This document shows, piece after piece, positions 22,895 through 28,547 of a stretch of 28,658 bases of DNA. The stretch comes from a virus, in IMG/VR virus record IMGVR_UViG_3300028025_004292, positions 1-28,658 of that record; one strand, 5' to 3'. The first letter of the stretch is position 1. Each line of letters begins with the position of its first letter. The notes under the pieces were generated by a model. It made no database searches. It was given only the letters and a program-made list of their open reading frames with translations, and was not told the origin of the DNA. Position numbers and translations under genes: made by a program.

Positions 22895-23155
22895 TTAAGC
22901 TGCGTACTGTTGTTTATGTGAAGCATTATATTGCTTGCAATGGACTTGGACGGCGCTCTTGGAGAAGCCAATGGCTTCGCTGATGGCTAAGAGCGTGAGG
23001 CCTTTTTGTCGTAAGGCAATAATTTTCTCAATTGTTTTCTTAGATAGTTTGTTTGTTTGTCTGTCGCTTTCGATCCGTCCTCCACCCTGGAGCATAAGCC
23101 GAGGGCAGTGACGAGCAATCAAATCGAGGCATCTTGAGGCTGTTGTGTCGGGCAT
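22895..23155 (-). CDS. Helix-turn-helix protein (86 aa)
   Basis: The C-terminal half has a Hin/resolvase-like helix-turn-helix: KKTIEKIIALRQKGLTLLAI then SEAIGFSKSAVQVH. The N-terminus (RHCPRLMLQGGGRIESDR) is unassigned. It overlaps the next HTH gene upstream by 37 bases; an in-frame ATG at 23095 is a shorter choice. Confidence 0.7.
   Translation of the reverse strand: MPDTTASRCLDLIARHCPRLMLQGGGRIESDRQTNKLSKKTIEKIIALRQKGLTLLAISEAIGFSKSAVQVHCKQYNASHKQQYAA
22925..22941 (-). promoter_or_regulatory. Candidate -10 (TATAAT) with ATTGCAAGCAAT inverted repeat
   Basis: On the - strand ATTGCAAGCAAT runs straight into TATAAT, inside the end of the 86-aa HTH gene and upstream of the gene at 22875. No good -35 hexamer is found at the usual distance. 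The same 12 bases next to a TATA-like box occur at 28528-28547. Confidence 0.3.
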
Positions 23156-23325
23156 TGGTAGATGTACCAGCGGGCTAAATAGATTGAAGCGCCTAGGCTT
23201 TCGCAGATTTCTTTTAGGCTCCGCTGTTGTTTGTATAGGGTTGCGGCTTTAAGGGCCAGTTCTTGTTTGGGAGTGGGTGGCCTTCCCTTGGCAGGGATGG
23301 TTGGCGGCATGAAGATCGTGTCCAT
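23119..23325 (-). CDS. Helix-turn-helix-like protein (68 aa)
   Basis: Start at 23325 chosen because it overlaps the upstream stop by TAATG. KQELALKAATLYKQQRSLKE then ICESLGASIYLARWYI is a plausible helix-turn-helix, similar in plan to its neighbour at 22895 but not close in sequence. Probably a DNA-binding regulator. The longer frame to 23394 adds unlikely residues. Confidence 0.6.
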   Translation of the reverse strand: MDTIFMPPTIPAKGRPPTPKQELALKAATLYKQQRSLKEICESLGASIYLARWYIYQCPTQQPQDASI

Positions 23326-23495
23326 TATGGTTGGGCCAATAGTTCTTCCACGGCTTTCTGCCACGCATTGAACGCTGCTTGGCGCTCGGCCCAAGCCCGT
23401 TTCACCATAGCCGAAGTTTCGGCCTCAATCCAATGGCAAGTGGCTCGTTTCTGTTCGTAGATGGCTTCTAGTTCTTTCAGTTTTTCTTTAGTCAT
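23325..23495 (-). CDS. Helical hypothetical protein (56 aa)
   Basis: Start at 23495 follows an A-rich leader (GGAAAACAAAAAC) in the gap after the Ala-rich gene. The product is one long charged helix (MTKEKLKELEAIYEQKRATC, then KRAWAERQAAFNAWQKAVEE). Function unknown. Confidence 0.6.
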   Translation of the reverse strand: MTKEKLKELEAIYEQKRATCHWIEAETSAMVKRAWAERQAAFNAWQKAVEELLAQP

Positions 23496-23520
23496 GTTTT
23501 TGTTTTCCTGTTTGTTTTGT

Positions 23521-24081
23521 TTAGTTGAATGGGTTTTCAATCATTTTCTTGAATTGTTTTAATTGGGCATCCCGCGCAGCACCCAGCGCAGCAGCCCCCG
23601 CAGCACCCGCAGCCCACGCAGCATACCACGCAGCATCCGCAGAACCCCGCGCAGCATCCGCAGAACCCCACGCAGCATACCACGCAGCATCCGCAGCACC
23701 CCGCGCAGCACCCCGCGCAGCACCCGCAGCATCCGCAGAACCCGCAGCATCCGCAGAACCCGCAGAACCCCGCGCAGCATCCCACGCAGCACGCAACTCC
23801 TCTACGCTGGCTTTTCCTAAAGCAAAGCGTTCAGCTACGTCGAGCGCGTCAAGGCTACGTTTGTCTTTCATTAGATGCTGGACTTGGCGAGCGCACCAGA
23901 CGGCGAATAGACGAAGCTCCTTTTCTGGCTTGTTGGGTTGCTTTGCAAGCATCCAAAATAGCCATTCCAACTTAGGACAGTTGTCCCAAACTTCAGCAAG
24001 GGATTTTTGGGTTCGAGCATAAGCCGCGCCTTCGCGGCAAGCGTTGTGTTTTTGTAGGTAGTTTTCAATTTCTGTTTTCAT
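23521..24081 (-). CDS. Ala-rich repeat protein with putative immunity-protein-like N-terminus (186 aa)
   Basis: The N-terminal ~95 residues read like the 'putative immunity protein' family often seen in phages: NACREGAAYARTQKSLAEVW, then KELRLFAVWCARQVQHL and ALDVAERFALGKASVEELRA. The next ~75 residues are Ala-rich three- and four-residue repeats (GSADAA, AWYAAW), encoded by a GC-rich minisatellite at 23575-23798. The end LKQFKKMIENPFN is normal sequence. Ala every 3-4 residues suggests a long helix. Role unknown; a toxin-immunity function is a family name only, not evidence here. Confidence 0.75.
   Translation of the reverse strand: MKTEIENYLQKHNACREGAAYARTQKSLAEVWDNCPKLEWLFWMLAKQPNKPEKELRLFAVWCARQVQHLMKDKRSLDALDVAERFALGKASVEELRAAWDAARGSAGSADAAGSADAAGAARGAARGAADAAWYAAWGSADAARGSADAAWYAAWAAGAAGAAALGAARDAQLKQFKKMIENPFN
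23575..23798. repeat. GC-rich coding minisatellite
   Basis: Imperfect 9- and 12-base units built on CGCAGCATC, CGCAGAACC and CGCAGCACC, in frame with the Ala-rich gene. All units are multiples of three, so gain or loss would change length without breaking the frame. The repeat also opens long false frames on other frames and the opposite strand. Confidence 0.85.
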
Positions 24082-24155
24082 TTTTCCTATATATCTTTTC
24101 TAGGTGTTTGTTTAGTAGCAAGTTTTTTCTTTTTCTTTTTCCCAAACCGCTTGAG

Positions 24156-24245
24156 TCAAATGTATTCTTGAGGTTGCTTCTGTGCCGCTTCCAAAGTCGC
24201 GGCTAGTAGGAAATGCTTCCAAATATCCAAGGGAGAAGATTCCAT
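24156..24245 (-). CDS. Possible 29-residue peptide
   Basis: ATG at 24245 to TGA at 24156, MESSPLDIWKHFLLAATLEA then AQKQPQEYI. The composition is protein-like, but there is no Shine-Dalgarno sequence, A-rich leader or coupling. It is preceded by shorter frames of 15 and 16 codons. It may be a chance frame. Confidence 0.25.
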   Translation of the reverse strand: MESSPLDIWKHFLLAATLEAAQKQPQEYI

Positions 24246-24497
24246 GCGCTGTTAGGCGGATGTCGTCTTTGTCCCGTTGCTTCTTAACCTAAAGGGTCTC
24301 ATTAGGGGTTCAGCTTTGCGCTTTAGCTTCCAAATGATCCTCGTGAGAGAGTTCCATACCGCTCTACCTCGAATCTTCTCAGAAGTTGGTGAACGGATTT
24401 TCGCGCTTTGCCTAGCAAACTAAGTGTATCGCCGCTTAAGGCGTTCGGTGGTTTTTGCCTTATACGTCCCCGAAACGGTACGCTTTCTTTTCTGGGC

Positions 24498-24535
24498 AAA
24501 AAAAGTGCCCCAAGGTGGAACAAGCACCAAGGGGC
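24498..24535 (-). terminator. Rho-independent terminator
   Basis: On the - strand: GCCCC-TT-GGTG, loop CTTGTTC, CACC-TT-GGGGC, then AC and seven T. Both stems are perfect and the internal loop is a symmetric TT/TT. It would end transcripts of the right-hand block (28165 to 24678) before the replication block. Confidence 0.85.
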
Positions 24536-24613
24536 TTCTTAGGATAATCCGTTTCGTGCAATGAGAACCGGAAAATAAAAAGTTGCACTTAAGCTCTTGT
24601 TCAGCTACCTAAC
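24498..24613 (-). ncRNA. Candidate small RNA between an extended -10 site and the terminator
   Basis: On the - strand TGATAGAAT (24620-24628) fits an extended -10 promoter. A transcript from about 24613 would be ~115 bases and end at the strong terminator. It would contain GTGCAA/TTGCAC pairing, a TTAGG/CCTAA long-range pair and the terminator hairpin, and no credible gene. No known RNA family is recognised. Confidence 0.3.
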
Positions 24614-24677
24614 GAGAAGATTCTATCACATAGGGTAAGTCAATAGGTTTAATAGGGTTTTTTATGGGTGGTTTTAC

Positions 24678-24815
24678 TTACTCCCAATCGGCATCATTAT
24701 CCTTTCTCCAACTCTTCCAAAACGAGGCCCAGGTTGCGAAGACAATCCCGATAGCAATACCAGCGAGCAGGAGCGCGGCCCCTGCGACAAGCAGCATGAT
24801 TTTGATAATGTCCAT
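24678..24815 (-). CDS. Small single-pass membrane protein (45 aa)
   Basis: ATG at 24815 after the A-rich leader ACTACTAAAAAA. A strong membrane segment MLLVAGAALLLAGIAIGIVF (7-26) is followed by WASFWKSWRKDNDADWE. A hairpin (24827-24849) lies just upstream of the leader. It is the last gene before the terminator. Function unknown. Confidence 0.7.
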   Translation of the reverse strand: MDIIKIMLLVAGAALLLAGIAIGIVFATWASFWKSWRKDNDADWE

Positions 24816-24826
24816 TTTTTTAGTAG

Positions 24827-24849
24827 TTAAGGCCCGTTTTGGGCTTTAA
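24827..24849. other. Hairpin upstream of the 45-aa membrane gene
   Basis: TTAAGGCCC, loop GTTTT, GGGCTTTAA: nine pairs with one G-T on the + strand. No T-run follows on either strand, so it is not a standard terminator. It lies in the gap between the stop at 24878 and the ATG at 24815 and could affect translation of that gene or RNA stability. Confidence 0.45.
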
Positions 24850-24877
24850 GAGATTGTTTATGAGTTGTTAGGATGGC

Positions 24878-24916
24878 CTAGAAACGCCATTCCTTGCGTT
24901 TTAAGGCGTTTTGTCG
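24878..24916. repeat. 39-base dispersed repeat, copy A
   Basis: End of the 53-aa gene. Thirty-two of 39 positions match 3968-4006 without gaps, in the same strand orientation, including the terminal CTAG. Here it is coding on the - strand. Confidence 0.7.
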
Positions 24917-25039
24917 TGTTTTATGGGTCAGAGTGGCTGTTTGCTCCTTAAATGGCTTAAACGGCACCTTGGCGCTTTGCTTATAGATTGCGTTTATGGC
25001 ATAGTCTATGTCAGCAATTTCCTTCTCGGTTAGTTTCAT
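24878..25039 (-). CDS. Small basic hypothetical protein (53 aa) ending RKEWRF
   Basis: ATG at 25039 to TAG at 24878. The product begins MKLTEKEIADIDYAINAIYK and ends THKTRQNALKRKEWRF. Its last 12 codons plus stop are copy A of the 39-base repeat also present at 3968-4006. Function unknown; the basic C-terminus could touch nucleic acid. Confidence 0.65.
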   Translation of the reverse strand: MKLTEKEIADIDYAINAIYKQSAKVPFKPFKEQTATLTHKTRQNALKRKEWRF

Positions 25040-25042
25040 GGT

Positions 25043-25237
25043 TTAAGTTTCACGAAACCAATTTTCGTCTCTGTCAAACGAAACAGAAGCAAGTCCGTGG
25101 TCATCCCAATCTACCAGATAGACCAAAGCCAATTCGCCCGTTTCATAAGCAATAATGTTTTTGATGGTGCCCCTGTCGCACCACATTCTAACGCGATCCC
25201 CTGCTTTTTTTCCTTCAAATTCACTGAATAGTTTCAT
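25043..25237 (-). CDS. Hypothetical protein, possible small beta-barrel (64 aa)
   Basis: Start at 25237 follows the A-rich leader ACACAATAAAA. GKKAGDRVRMWCDRGTIKNI then LALVYLVDWDDHG resembles a KOW/SH3-like barrel, which often binds RNA or proteins. The end is DRDENWFRET. It overlaps the end of the 93-aa gene by 17 bases. Confidence 0.6.
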   Translation of the reverse strand: MKLFSEFEGKKAGDRVRMWCDRGTIKNIIAYETGELALVYLVDWDDHGLASVSFDRDENWFRET

Positions 25238-25502
25238 TTTTATTGTGTTTGGTTGGTATACACCCCTTAAGGGACTCCCGCGCCCCATCTAAAGGCAAAC
25301 GAAAGAGAAACGCACCCTTAGATTGGACGGCATGACTGAACAAGGCATCGAGGCTGCGCCCCAAAGGCAAGCCATACATTGCCCTCCACGCATAAAGGCA
25401 GGCTTTAAGCTGCGGAGAGACAGTGATGGGCCCGTTTGAGAGCTTTACCCGTTTGCCAGTAGGATCAGGACGCCTCCCGTTGCTTCGCTTCTTACGGCTC
25501 AT
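25221..25502 (-). CDS. Basic protein with ribbon-helix-helix-like segment (93 aa)
   Basis: N-terminus SRKKRSNGRRPDPTGKRVKL is strongly basic. GPITVSPQLKACLYAWRAMY then SLDALFSHAV could be a strand followed by two helices, as in ribbon-helix-helix regulators; this is a weak pattern match. Coupled by ATGA to the 28-aa membrane peptide upstream. Confidence 0.6.
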   Translation of the reverse strand: MSRKKRSNGRRPDPTGKRVKLSNGPITVSPQLKACLYAWRAMYGLPLGRSLDALFSHAVQSKGAFLFRLPLDGARESLKGCIPTKHNKNETIQ

Positions 25503-25585
25503 GTCAGGATACGCATGACTAGGCAGGCGAGGAACAGAAAGAGACTAAACAGCGCCACGGCTGCATTCCAGAGGAGTCGGCTCAT
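25499..25585 (-). CDS. 28-residue membrane peptide
   Basis: MSRLLWNAAVALFSLFLFLA then CLVMRILT: one hydrophobic segment with a basic N-terminal anchor. ATGA overlaps join it to the genes on both sides, which is the main reason to call it a gene. Function unknown. Confidence 0.55.
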   Translation of the reverse strand: MSRLLWNAAVALFSLFLFLACLVMRILT

Positions 25586-25779
25586 ACATTTTTCCTCCAG
25601 CTCGGCGCCCAATGCAGATCAGAAATGACGTTTATAGACTCGTCGCCCAGTAAGTCCTCAATGAGCTCAATTTCAGCGCGTGAGAGTGCGCCCGCCTGCT
25701 GCTCAAACTCTTTTGGAGAGATGAGCACAACGCCCCAGCCCTCGGCCCTTAACTCGGCGACGGTTTTATCGTTTGTCAT
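25582..25779 (-). CDS. Acidic hypothetical protein (65 aa)
   Basis: Begins MTNDKTVAELRAEGWGVVLI, with an acidic helix (SRAEIELIEDLLGDESINVI) and WAPSWRKNV at the end. Coupled by ATGA on both sides. The style is that of host-takeover or regulatory small proteins, but no family is recognised. Confidence 0.65.
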   Translation of the reverse strand: MTNDKTVAELRAEGWGVVLISPKEFEQQAGALSRAEIELIEDLLGDESINVISDLHWAPSWRKNV

Positions 25780-26006
25780 AGTTCAATTTCCTTTAGAATC
25801 CTTTGGGCTTCTTTTTTAGCCTGTTTTATCTCTTTAGGGGTCAAATCCTGCGCCACTTTTTCGGCAAATTCAATGGCTTTTCTCGCCTTCTTGTCAGTTG
25901 GCGCCGTTAGGCCCAGCACTAGAGCGAGCGTTAGAGCTTCAATTTGATTACTTGGAAAGCACCATAAGTCAGGCGCTTCGTTTGTCTTTTTTTGTTTTTT
26001 AGTCAT
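25776..26006 (-). CDS. Hypothetical helical protein (76 aa)
   Basis: Lys-rich start (MTKKQKKTNEAPDLWCFPSN), a hydrophobic helix (IEALTLALVLGLTAPT) and a long charged helix to the end (LTPKEIKQAKKEAQRILKEI). The hydrophobic part is short for a membrane crossing. Leader A/T-rich, no Shine-Dalgarno. Confidence 0.6.
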   Translation of the reverse strand: MTKKQKKTNEAPDLWCFPSNQIEALTLALVLGLTAPTDKKARKAIEFAEKVAQDLTPKEIKQAKKEAQRILKEIEL

Positions 26007-26070
26007 AAAATTCGTTTAATTTAATCGTTATGATGGTTTTATGTGTTTTATTGGTTATTTATCGCTTTTA

Positions 26071-26253
26071 TTAGGCGCGAACAATCCTATAATCATCGGC
26101 TATCATTCGATCCTCCATTGGCCCTTCTTGACAGGCAATGTGTTCCTTTAACTCATTCTCGGCTTCCTCTTTAGAGTCATAAAGGCAAGGTTCCTCGCAT
26201 TCGTCATCCCAGCCATAAGAAAACATCAGTTGTATTTTGTATTTAGTTTGCAT
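26071..26253 (-). CDS. Acidic hypothetical protein (60 aa)
   Basis: A beta-like start (MQTKYKIQLMFSYGWDDECE) then LYDSKEEAENELKEHI and DDYRIVRA. The pattern strand - 'WDD' - 'FDSxEEA' helix - 'YRIV' occurs in many small phage proteins. It overlaps the endolysin gene by TAATG. Confidence 0.65.
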   Translation of the reverse strand: MQTKYKIQLMFSYGWDDECEEPCLYDSKEEAENELKEHIACQEGPMEDRMIADDYRIVRA

Positions 26254-26639
26254 TAGAGTTTAGATTGAATTTTGCGCCAATAAGCGAGGGTTGCGCTCTT
26301 ATAGGCCCCTTTAGGCCCACCATTCCAGATTCGGGCCTTAAACTCAACGGAACGGCCCTTTGCGTAGTGTTCCGTATAAAGTGTGAACATCTCTTTGGAT
26401 TTCACGGGATCAAATCGGTCGTTTAAGGTGTATCGGGTGCCAGCGAAACGGTTAATGTCCTTGACTGTGATGGCCCAGATTTGGGCAATGCCTGCGGCCC
26501 TATAAACACCGTCCGCGCCCCTATCACCAACGGCACGAGGGTTTCCACCGCTTTCCACGGCGCAGACAGCCTCCCAGAGCCCCGCTTTTACGGGCAGAGC
26601 AGAGCAGGCAAGGCAAAGGATAAAGACAGTGCGTTTCAT
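26253..26639 (-). CDS. Secreted lysozyme/transglycosylase-like endolysin (128 aa)
   Basis: Start at 26639 overlaps the upstream stop by ATGA and gives a signal sequence KRTVFILCLACSALPVKA, cut probably after Ala. The mature part begins WEAVCAVESGGNPRAVGDRG, where the Glu of VESGGN is the likely catalytic acid of SLT/lysozyme-like folds, followed by GIAQIWAITVKDINRFAG and ARIWNGGPKGAY. It should cut peptidoglycan after export through the host Sec system (signal-type endolysin), so it need not wait for a holin pore. It is far from the holin-like gene and in the opposite unit. Confidence 0.8.
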   Translation of the reverse strand: MKRTVFILCLACSALPVKAGLWEAVCAVESGGNPRAVGDRGADGVYRAAGIAQIWAITVKDINRFAGTRYTLNDRFDPVKSKEMFTLYTEHYAKGRSVEFKARIWNGGPKGAYKSATLAYWRKIQSKL

Positions 26640-26896
26640 TCTGCAAGCGCCTCCTGAATATCTATTCCATACTCCGCTACCAGCTCCGAAAATTCGGCGC
26701 AATTATCCCAAATTGGATCGCCATTTGTAGCAAAAACCAAAGAGTCACAGACACGATAAAGCGTTATAGCCCAGTCATTGCTGTTAGTATGCTCTGGGTG
26801 CCAATATGTTCCAAATTCTTCCCCGTGGTTGCAGTGGGCTGCTCTGTATTCGTACTGAATTTGGAGCGATTTAACGCAATCAATCCCGATTTTCAT
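26636..26896 (-). CDS. Hypothetical protein (86 aa)
   Basis: Begins MKIGIDCVKSLQIQYEYRAA, with a His/Trp-rich middle (GEEFGTYWHPEHTNSNDWAI) and an acidic end (AEYGIDIQEALAE). Coupled by ATGA to the genes on both sides, including the endolysin downstream. Function unknown. Confidence 0.6.
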   Translation of the reverse strand: MKIGIDCVKSLQIQYEYRAAHCNHGEEFGTYWHPEHTNSNDWAITLYRVCDSLVFATNGDPIWDNCAEFSELVAEYGIDIQEALAE

Positions 26897-27153
26897 TTCA
26901 CGCCCTCCGCTTTAGCTAAAGCTACTTTCAATTTGTTTAAGGCAACTCCGCACTCCGCTTTACTTACTTTGGTGCCTATGGTATCGCCGAAGGCAGGAAT
27001 GAGGCCAAGGATATTGGCTGCGTATTTAGCTGCCTCGCGTAACTCCATGGCCTGATCCTTCCAATAAACCGTATCGGAATGGGATTCGTCGCATAGGTCT
27101 TCCCATTTGCGAATCGTTTGAAGTAACTCTGTTTCTTTTTGTGTTTTTTTCAT
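26893..27153 (-). CDS. Helical hypothetical protein (86 aa)
   Basis: Charged coiled-coil-like start (MKKTQKETELLQTIRKWEDL), then a more hydrophobic helix (AAKYAANILGLIPAFGDTIG) and a Lys-rich end. Preceded by a 67-base gap in which I see no clear signal. Function unknown. Confidence 0.6.
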   Translation of the reverse strand: MKKTQKETELLQTIRKWEDLCDESHSDTVYWKDQAMELREAAKYAANILGLIPAFGDTIGTKVSKAECGVALNKLKVALAKAEGVK

Positions 27154-27220
27154 GGGTTTTCAACGCCTTAACCCCGCGCTCAACTAAGAGACGCAGGGCA
27201 AGGGATGGGATTTTGTGTGG

Positions 27221-27466
27221 TTAGGCTATAAACTCAACGGTTACATCACCTAGCTTTGCGTTTTTAAGGTAATGGCGGCGGGATTCGTCGGCCTTATCTT
27301 CTCCGCATACAAAGCCCGAATAGTTGCCTGAATCGTGAAGGATCGTTTCTAATAGGCTGGCCGCTCCCTTCCTCATGTCGGGAGTAATATGCGCTCCTTG
27401 ATAGGCAAGGTAATAGTTGGCACGAGCGAGAACGTCGGCAACGCGAATTGTCTGTTTGGATTTCAT
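27221..27466 (-). CDS. Conserved small phage protein (81 aa)
   Basis: VADVLARANYYLAYQGAHIT, RKGAASLLETILHDSGNYSG and ADESRRHYLKN follow the order of a common phage family of unknown function (xxSLLExxLHxTGNYxGF...DESRRxY). Leader AATACACATG, no Shine-Dalgarno. Confidence 0.75.
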   Translation of the reverse strand: MKSKQTIRVADVLARANYYLAYQGAHITPDMRKGAASLLETILHDSGNYSGFVCGEDKADESRRHYLKNAKLGDVTVEFIA

Positions 27467-27479
27467 GTGTATTTATGGG

Positions 27480-27758
27480 TTAAAGTTTTTTGGCCATCTC
27501 TAAGCCAGCCAAATAAGCACGCATTTTGGTTTCCGCCTTTGCTTTGGAGATGTGTCCGCTCCAAATTGGCTCGGTGATCCCGCCTCCGTCATTGTGCATT
27601 CTATGGACGCAAATGCCGCCATAAGCGCCCGACAGGTGAAAGTTGCCAATGTTGGCCGTCAGTCCGTTTTCCGTGCGCGTGTAAGGCGTTAAAGGCGAAC
27701 CCGTCGCCGTGTTAATAAGTTCGCAGAGTGCTTCGAGTGTTTTTTTGCTAGTGCTCAT
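27480..27758 (-). CDS. Conserved small phage protein (92 aa)
   Basis: INTATGSPLTPYTR, NIGNFHLSGAYGGICVHRMH and NDGGGITEPI, ending MRAYLAGLEMAKK. I recall the same order (NxATGSPxxPYTR, GNYHLSGAYGG, LHRM, NxGGGV, RAFLAGLE) from many phages; function unknown. The ATG follows an ACACACACAACATG leader. Confidence 0.8.
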   Translation of the reverse strand: MSTSKKTLEALCELINTATGSPLTPYTRTENGLTANIGNFHLSGAYGGICVHRMHNDGGGITEPIWSGHISKAKAETKMRAYLAGLEMAKKL

Positions 27759-27791
27759 GTTGTGTGTGTGTTTATTGTTTATTGGTTGCGA

Positions 27792-27935
27792 TTATTCTAC
27801 GGAAATAAGATGCCAGTTGCCCGAATAGAGCGCCAAGGCGTAGGTTCTAAAGTTGGCCTCTGAGGTGAAGTATTCGGAGTTGATAAACTGTTTATTCAAG
27901 ATAGGAGAATAAACTGAGAACGTGTATTTTTTCAT
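27792..27935 (-). CDS. Small hypothetical protein (47 aa)
   Basis: I chose ATG at 27935, which follows the leader AAACAAACACACACAC, rather than an upstream start that would read through that leader. Product: MKKYTFSVYSPILNKQFINS, then aromatic-rich sequence to GNWHLISVE. Small beta-rich protein of unknown role. Confidence 0.65.
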   Translation of the reverse strand: MKKYTFSVYSPILNKQFINSEYFTSEANFRTYALALYSGNWHLISVE

Positions 27936-28006
27936 GTGTGTGTGTTTGTTTTGTTTGGACTCGTCAGCGGTAGCGTAACTACCGGACGCCTTGCGGCGTT
28001 TCGTCC

Positions 28007-28165
28007 TCAAAATTCGTTTGAGGTCATCGTGTAGTCATCGGGCCAAGTGCAATTCGCGGGATTTGCAATGTGCCACAGAAAGTCAATGTAAGCGATGCGA
28101 AAAGAGTTGGCGTTGATGGTGATGGTGTGGCCCGTGGATTTGTTGGTGAACTTGTAAGCGTGCAT
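28007..28165 (-). CDS. Small hypothetical protein (52 aa), first long-enough gene of the right block
   Basis: ATG at 28165 after the leader AAACACAAAACAAA; stop TGA at 28007. Product begins MHAYKFTNKSTGHTITINAN and continues SFRIAYIDFLWHIANPANCT. The longer frame on this strand (28024-28239) is Pro/Ser/Thr-rich and reads as a shadow. Function unknown. Confidence 0.7.
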   Translation of the reverse strand: MHAYKFTNKSTGHTITINANSFRIAYIDFLWHIANPANCTWPDDYTMTSNEF

Positions 28166-28402
28166 TTTGTTTTGTGTTTGTTTTGTTCGTCGGCTCGTTG
28201 CCTCCGATGGAAAGAGAGAACACTATTGCCGCGCATCATGCAAGCATAATTTCTGTAAATTCTGTTGAGTAAGTGATAAGTGCTTGGCGCATCAATGAAT
28301 TAAAGTTCAAGAAAGATTCCGATTCGCGGCCCCTACTTCATCAAACAGTAGGAAACACCGTAGATAGAAAGGAAGAGCGAAGCACTAGAGACTAGAGAAA
28401 CA

Positions 28403-28486
28403 CTAACAGCCCAGGTTGCTTTCCATTTTCCCGAAACCGGAACGGCAAGCCGGACAAGCAGCCGTCCGGATCCGCCTACAATCCAT
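28403..28486 (-). CDS. Possible Shine-Dalgarno-led leader ORF (27 aa)
   Basis: AAGGAGG (28490-28496) stands 3 bases before ATG at 28486. The peptide MDCRRIRTAACPACRSGFGK then MESNLGC contains CPAC and ends at TAG 28403. It lies just downstream of a TATACAAT box, and its coding sequence contains the CCGGAC/GTCCGG hairpin, an arrangement like a leader peptide. It could also be chance. Confidence 0.3.
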   Translation of the reverse strand: MDCRRIRTAACPACRSGFGKMESNLGC

Positions 28487-28527
28487 TTCCCTCCTTAGCG
28501 CAAAAACCCTTTGCCCGATGGTTTCTT

Positions 28528-28547
28528 ATTGTATAATTGCTTGCAAT
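28528..28547 (-). promoter_or_regulatory. Candidate - strand promoter with ATTGCAAGCAAT inverted repeat
   Basis: Read on the - strand: ATTGCAAGCAAT then TATACAAT. The 5-base arms ATTGC/GCAAT look like an operator touching the -10 box. No strong -35 is visible. On the + strand the same place reads TATAAT and could fire rightwards instead. Confidence 0.35.

Larger units (their letters stand above)
24082..24677. other. ~600-base gap with structured repeats between the two - strand blocks
   Basis: No long gene on either strand. It contains the terminator at 24498-24535; an 8-base inverted repeat around it (CGAAACGG at 24471, CCGTTTCG at 24549); another pair GTGCAA at 24556 and TTGCAC at 24583; small hairpins such as TTTGCTAGGCAAA near 24408; and three GCTTCCAAA direct repeats near 24187, 24214 and 24326. 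The - strand has only very short frames. It could be a control region, a small RNA locus or an origin. Confidence 0.6.

Noticed and set aside
23525-24022. 165-residue + strand frame opposite the Ala-rich gene
   Set aside because: Created by the GC-rich repeat, which lacks stops in several frames. The - strand frame has a recognisable N-terminal domain and fits the operon direction.
24323-24523. 66-residue - strand frame starting in the terminator hairpin
   Set aside because: Needs a TTG start inside the terminator loop and reads through the T-run; no leader or coupling.
24361-24560. tmRNA or hammerhead-type ribozyme in the structured gap
   Set aside because: CGAAACGG and TTCGA pieces are present, but the matching conserved CTGATGA core or an acceptor-T arm is not.
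24664-24849. 61-residue + strand frame
   Set aside because: Lies opposite the 45-aa membrane gene, which has the right strand, leader and a clear membrane segment.
28024-28239. 71-residue - strand frame
   Set aside because: Ser/Thr/Pro-rich low-complexity reading that overlaps the more protein-like 52-aa gene and crosses its A/C-rich leader.
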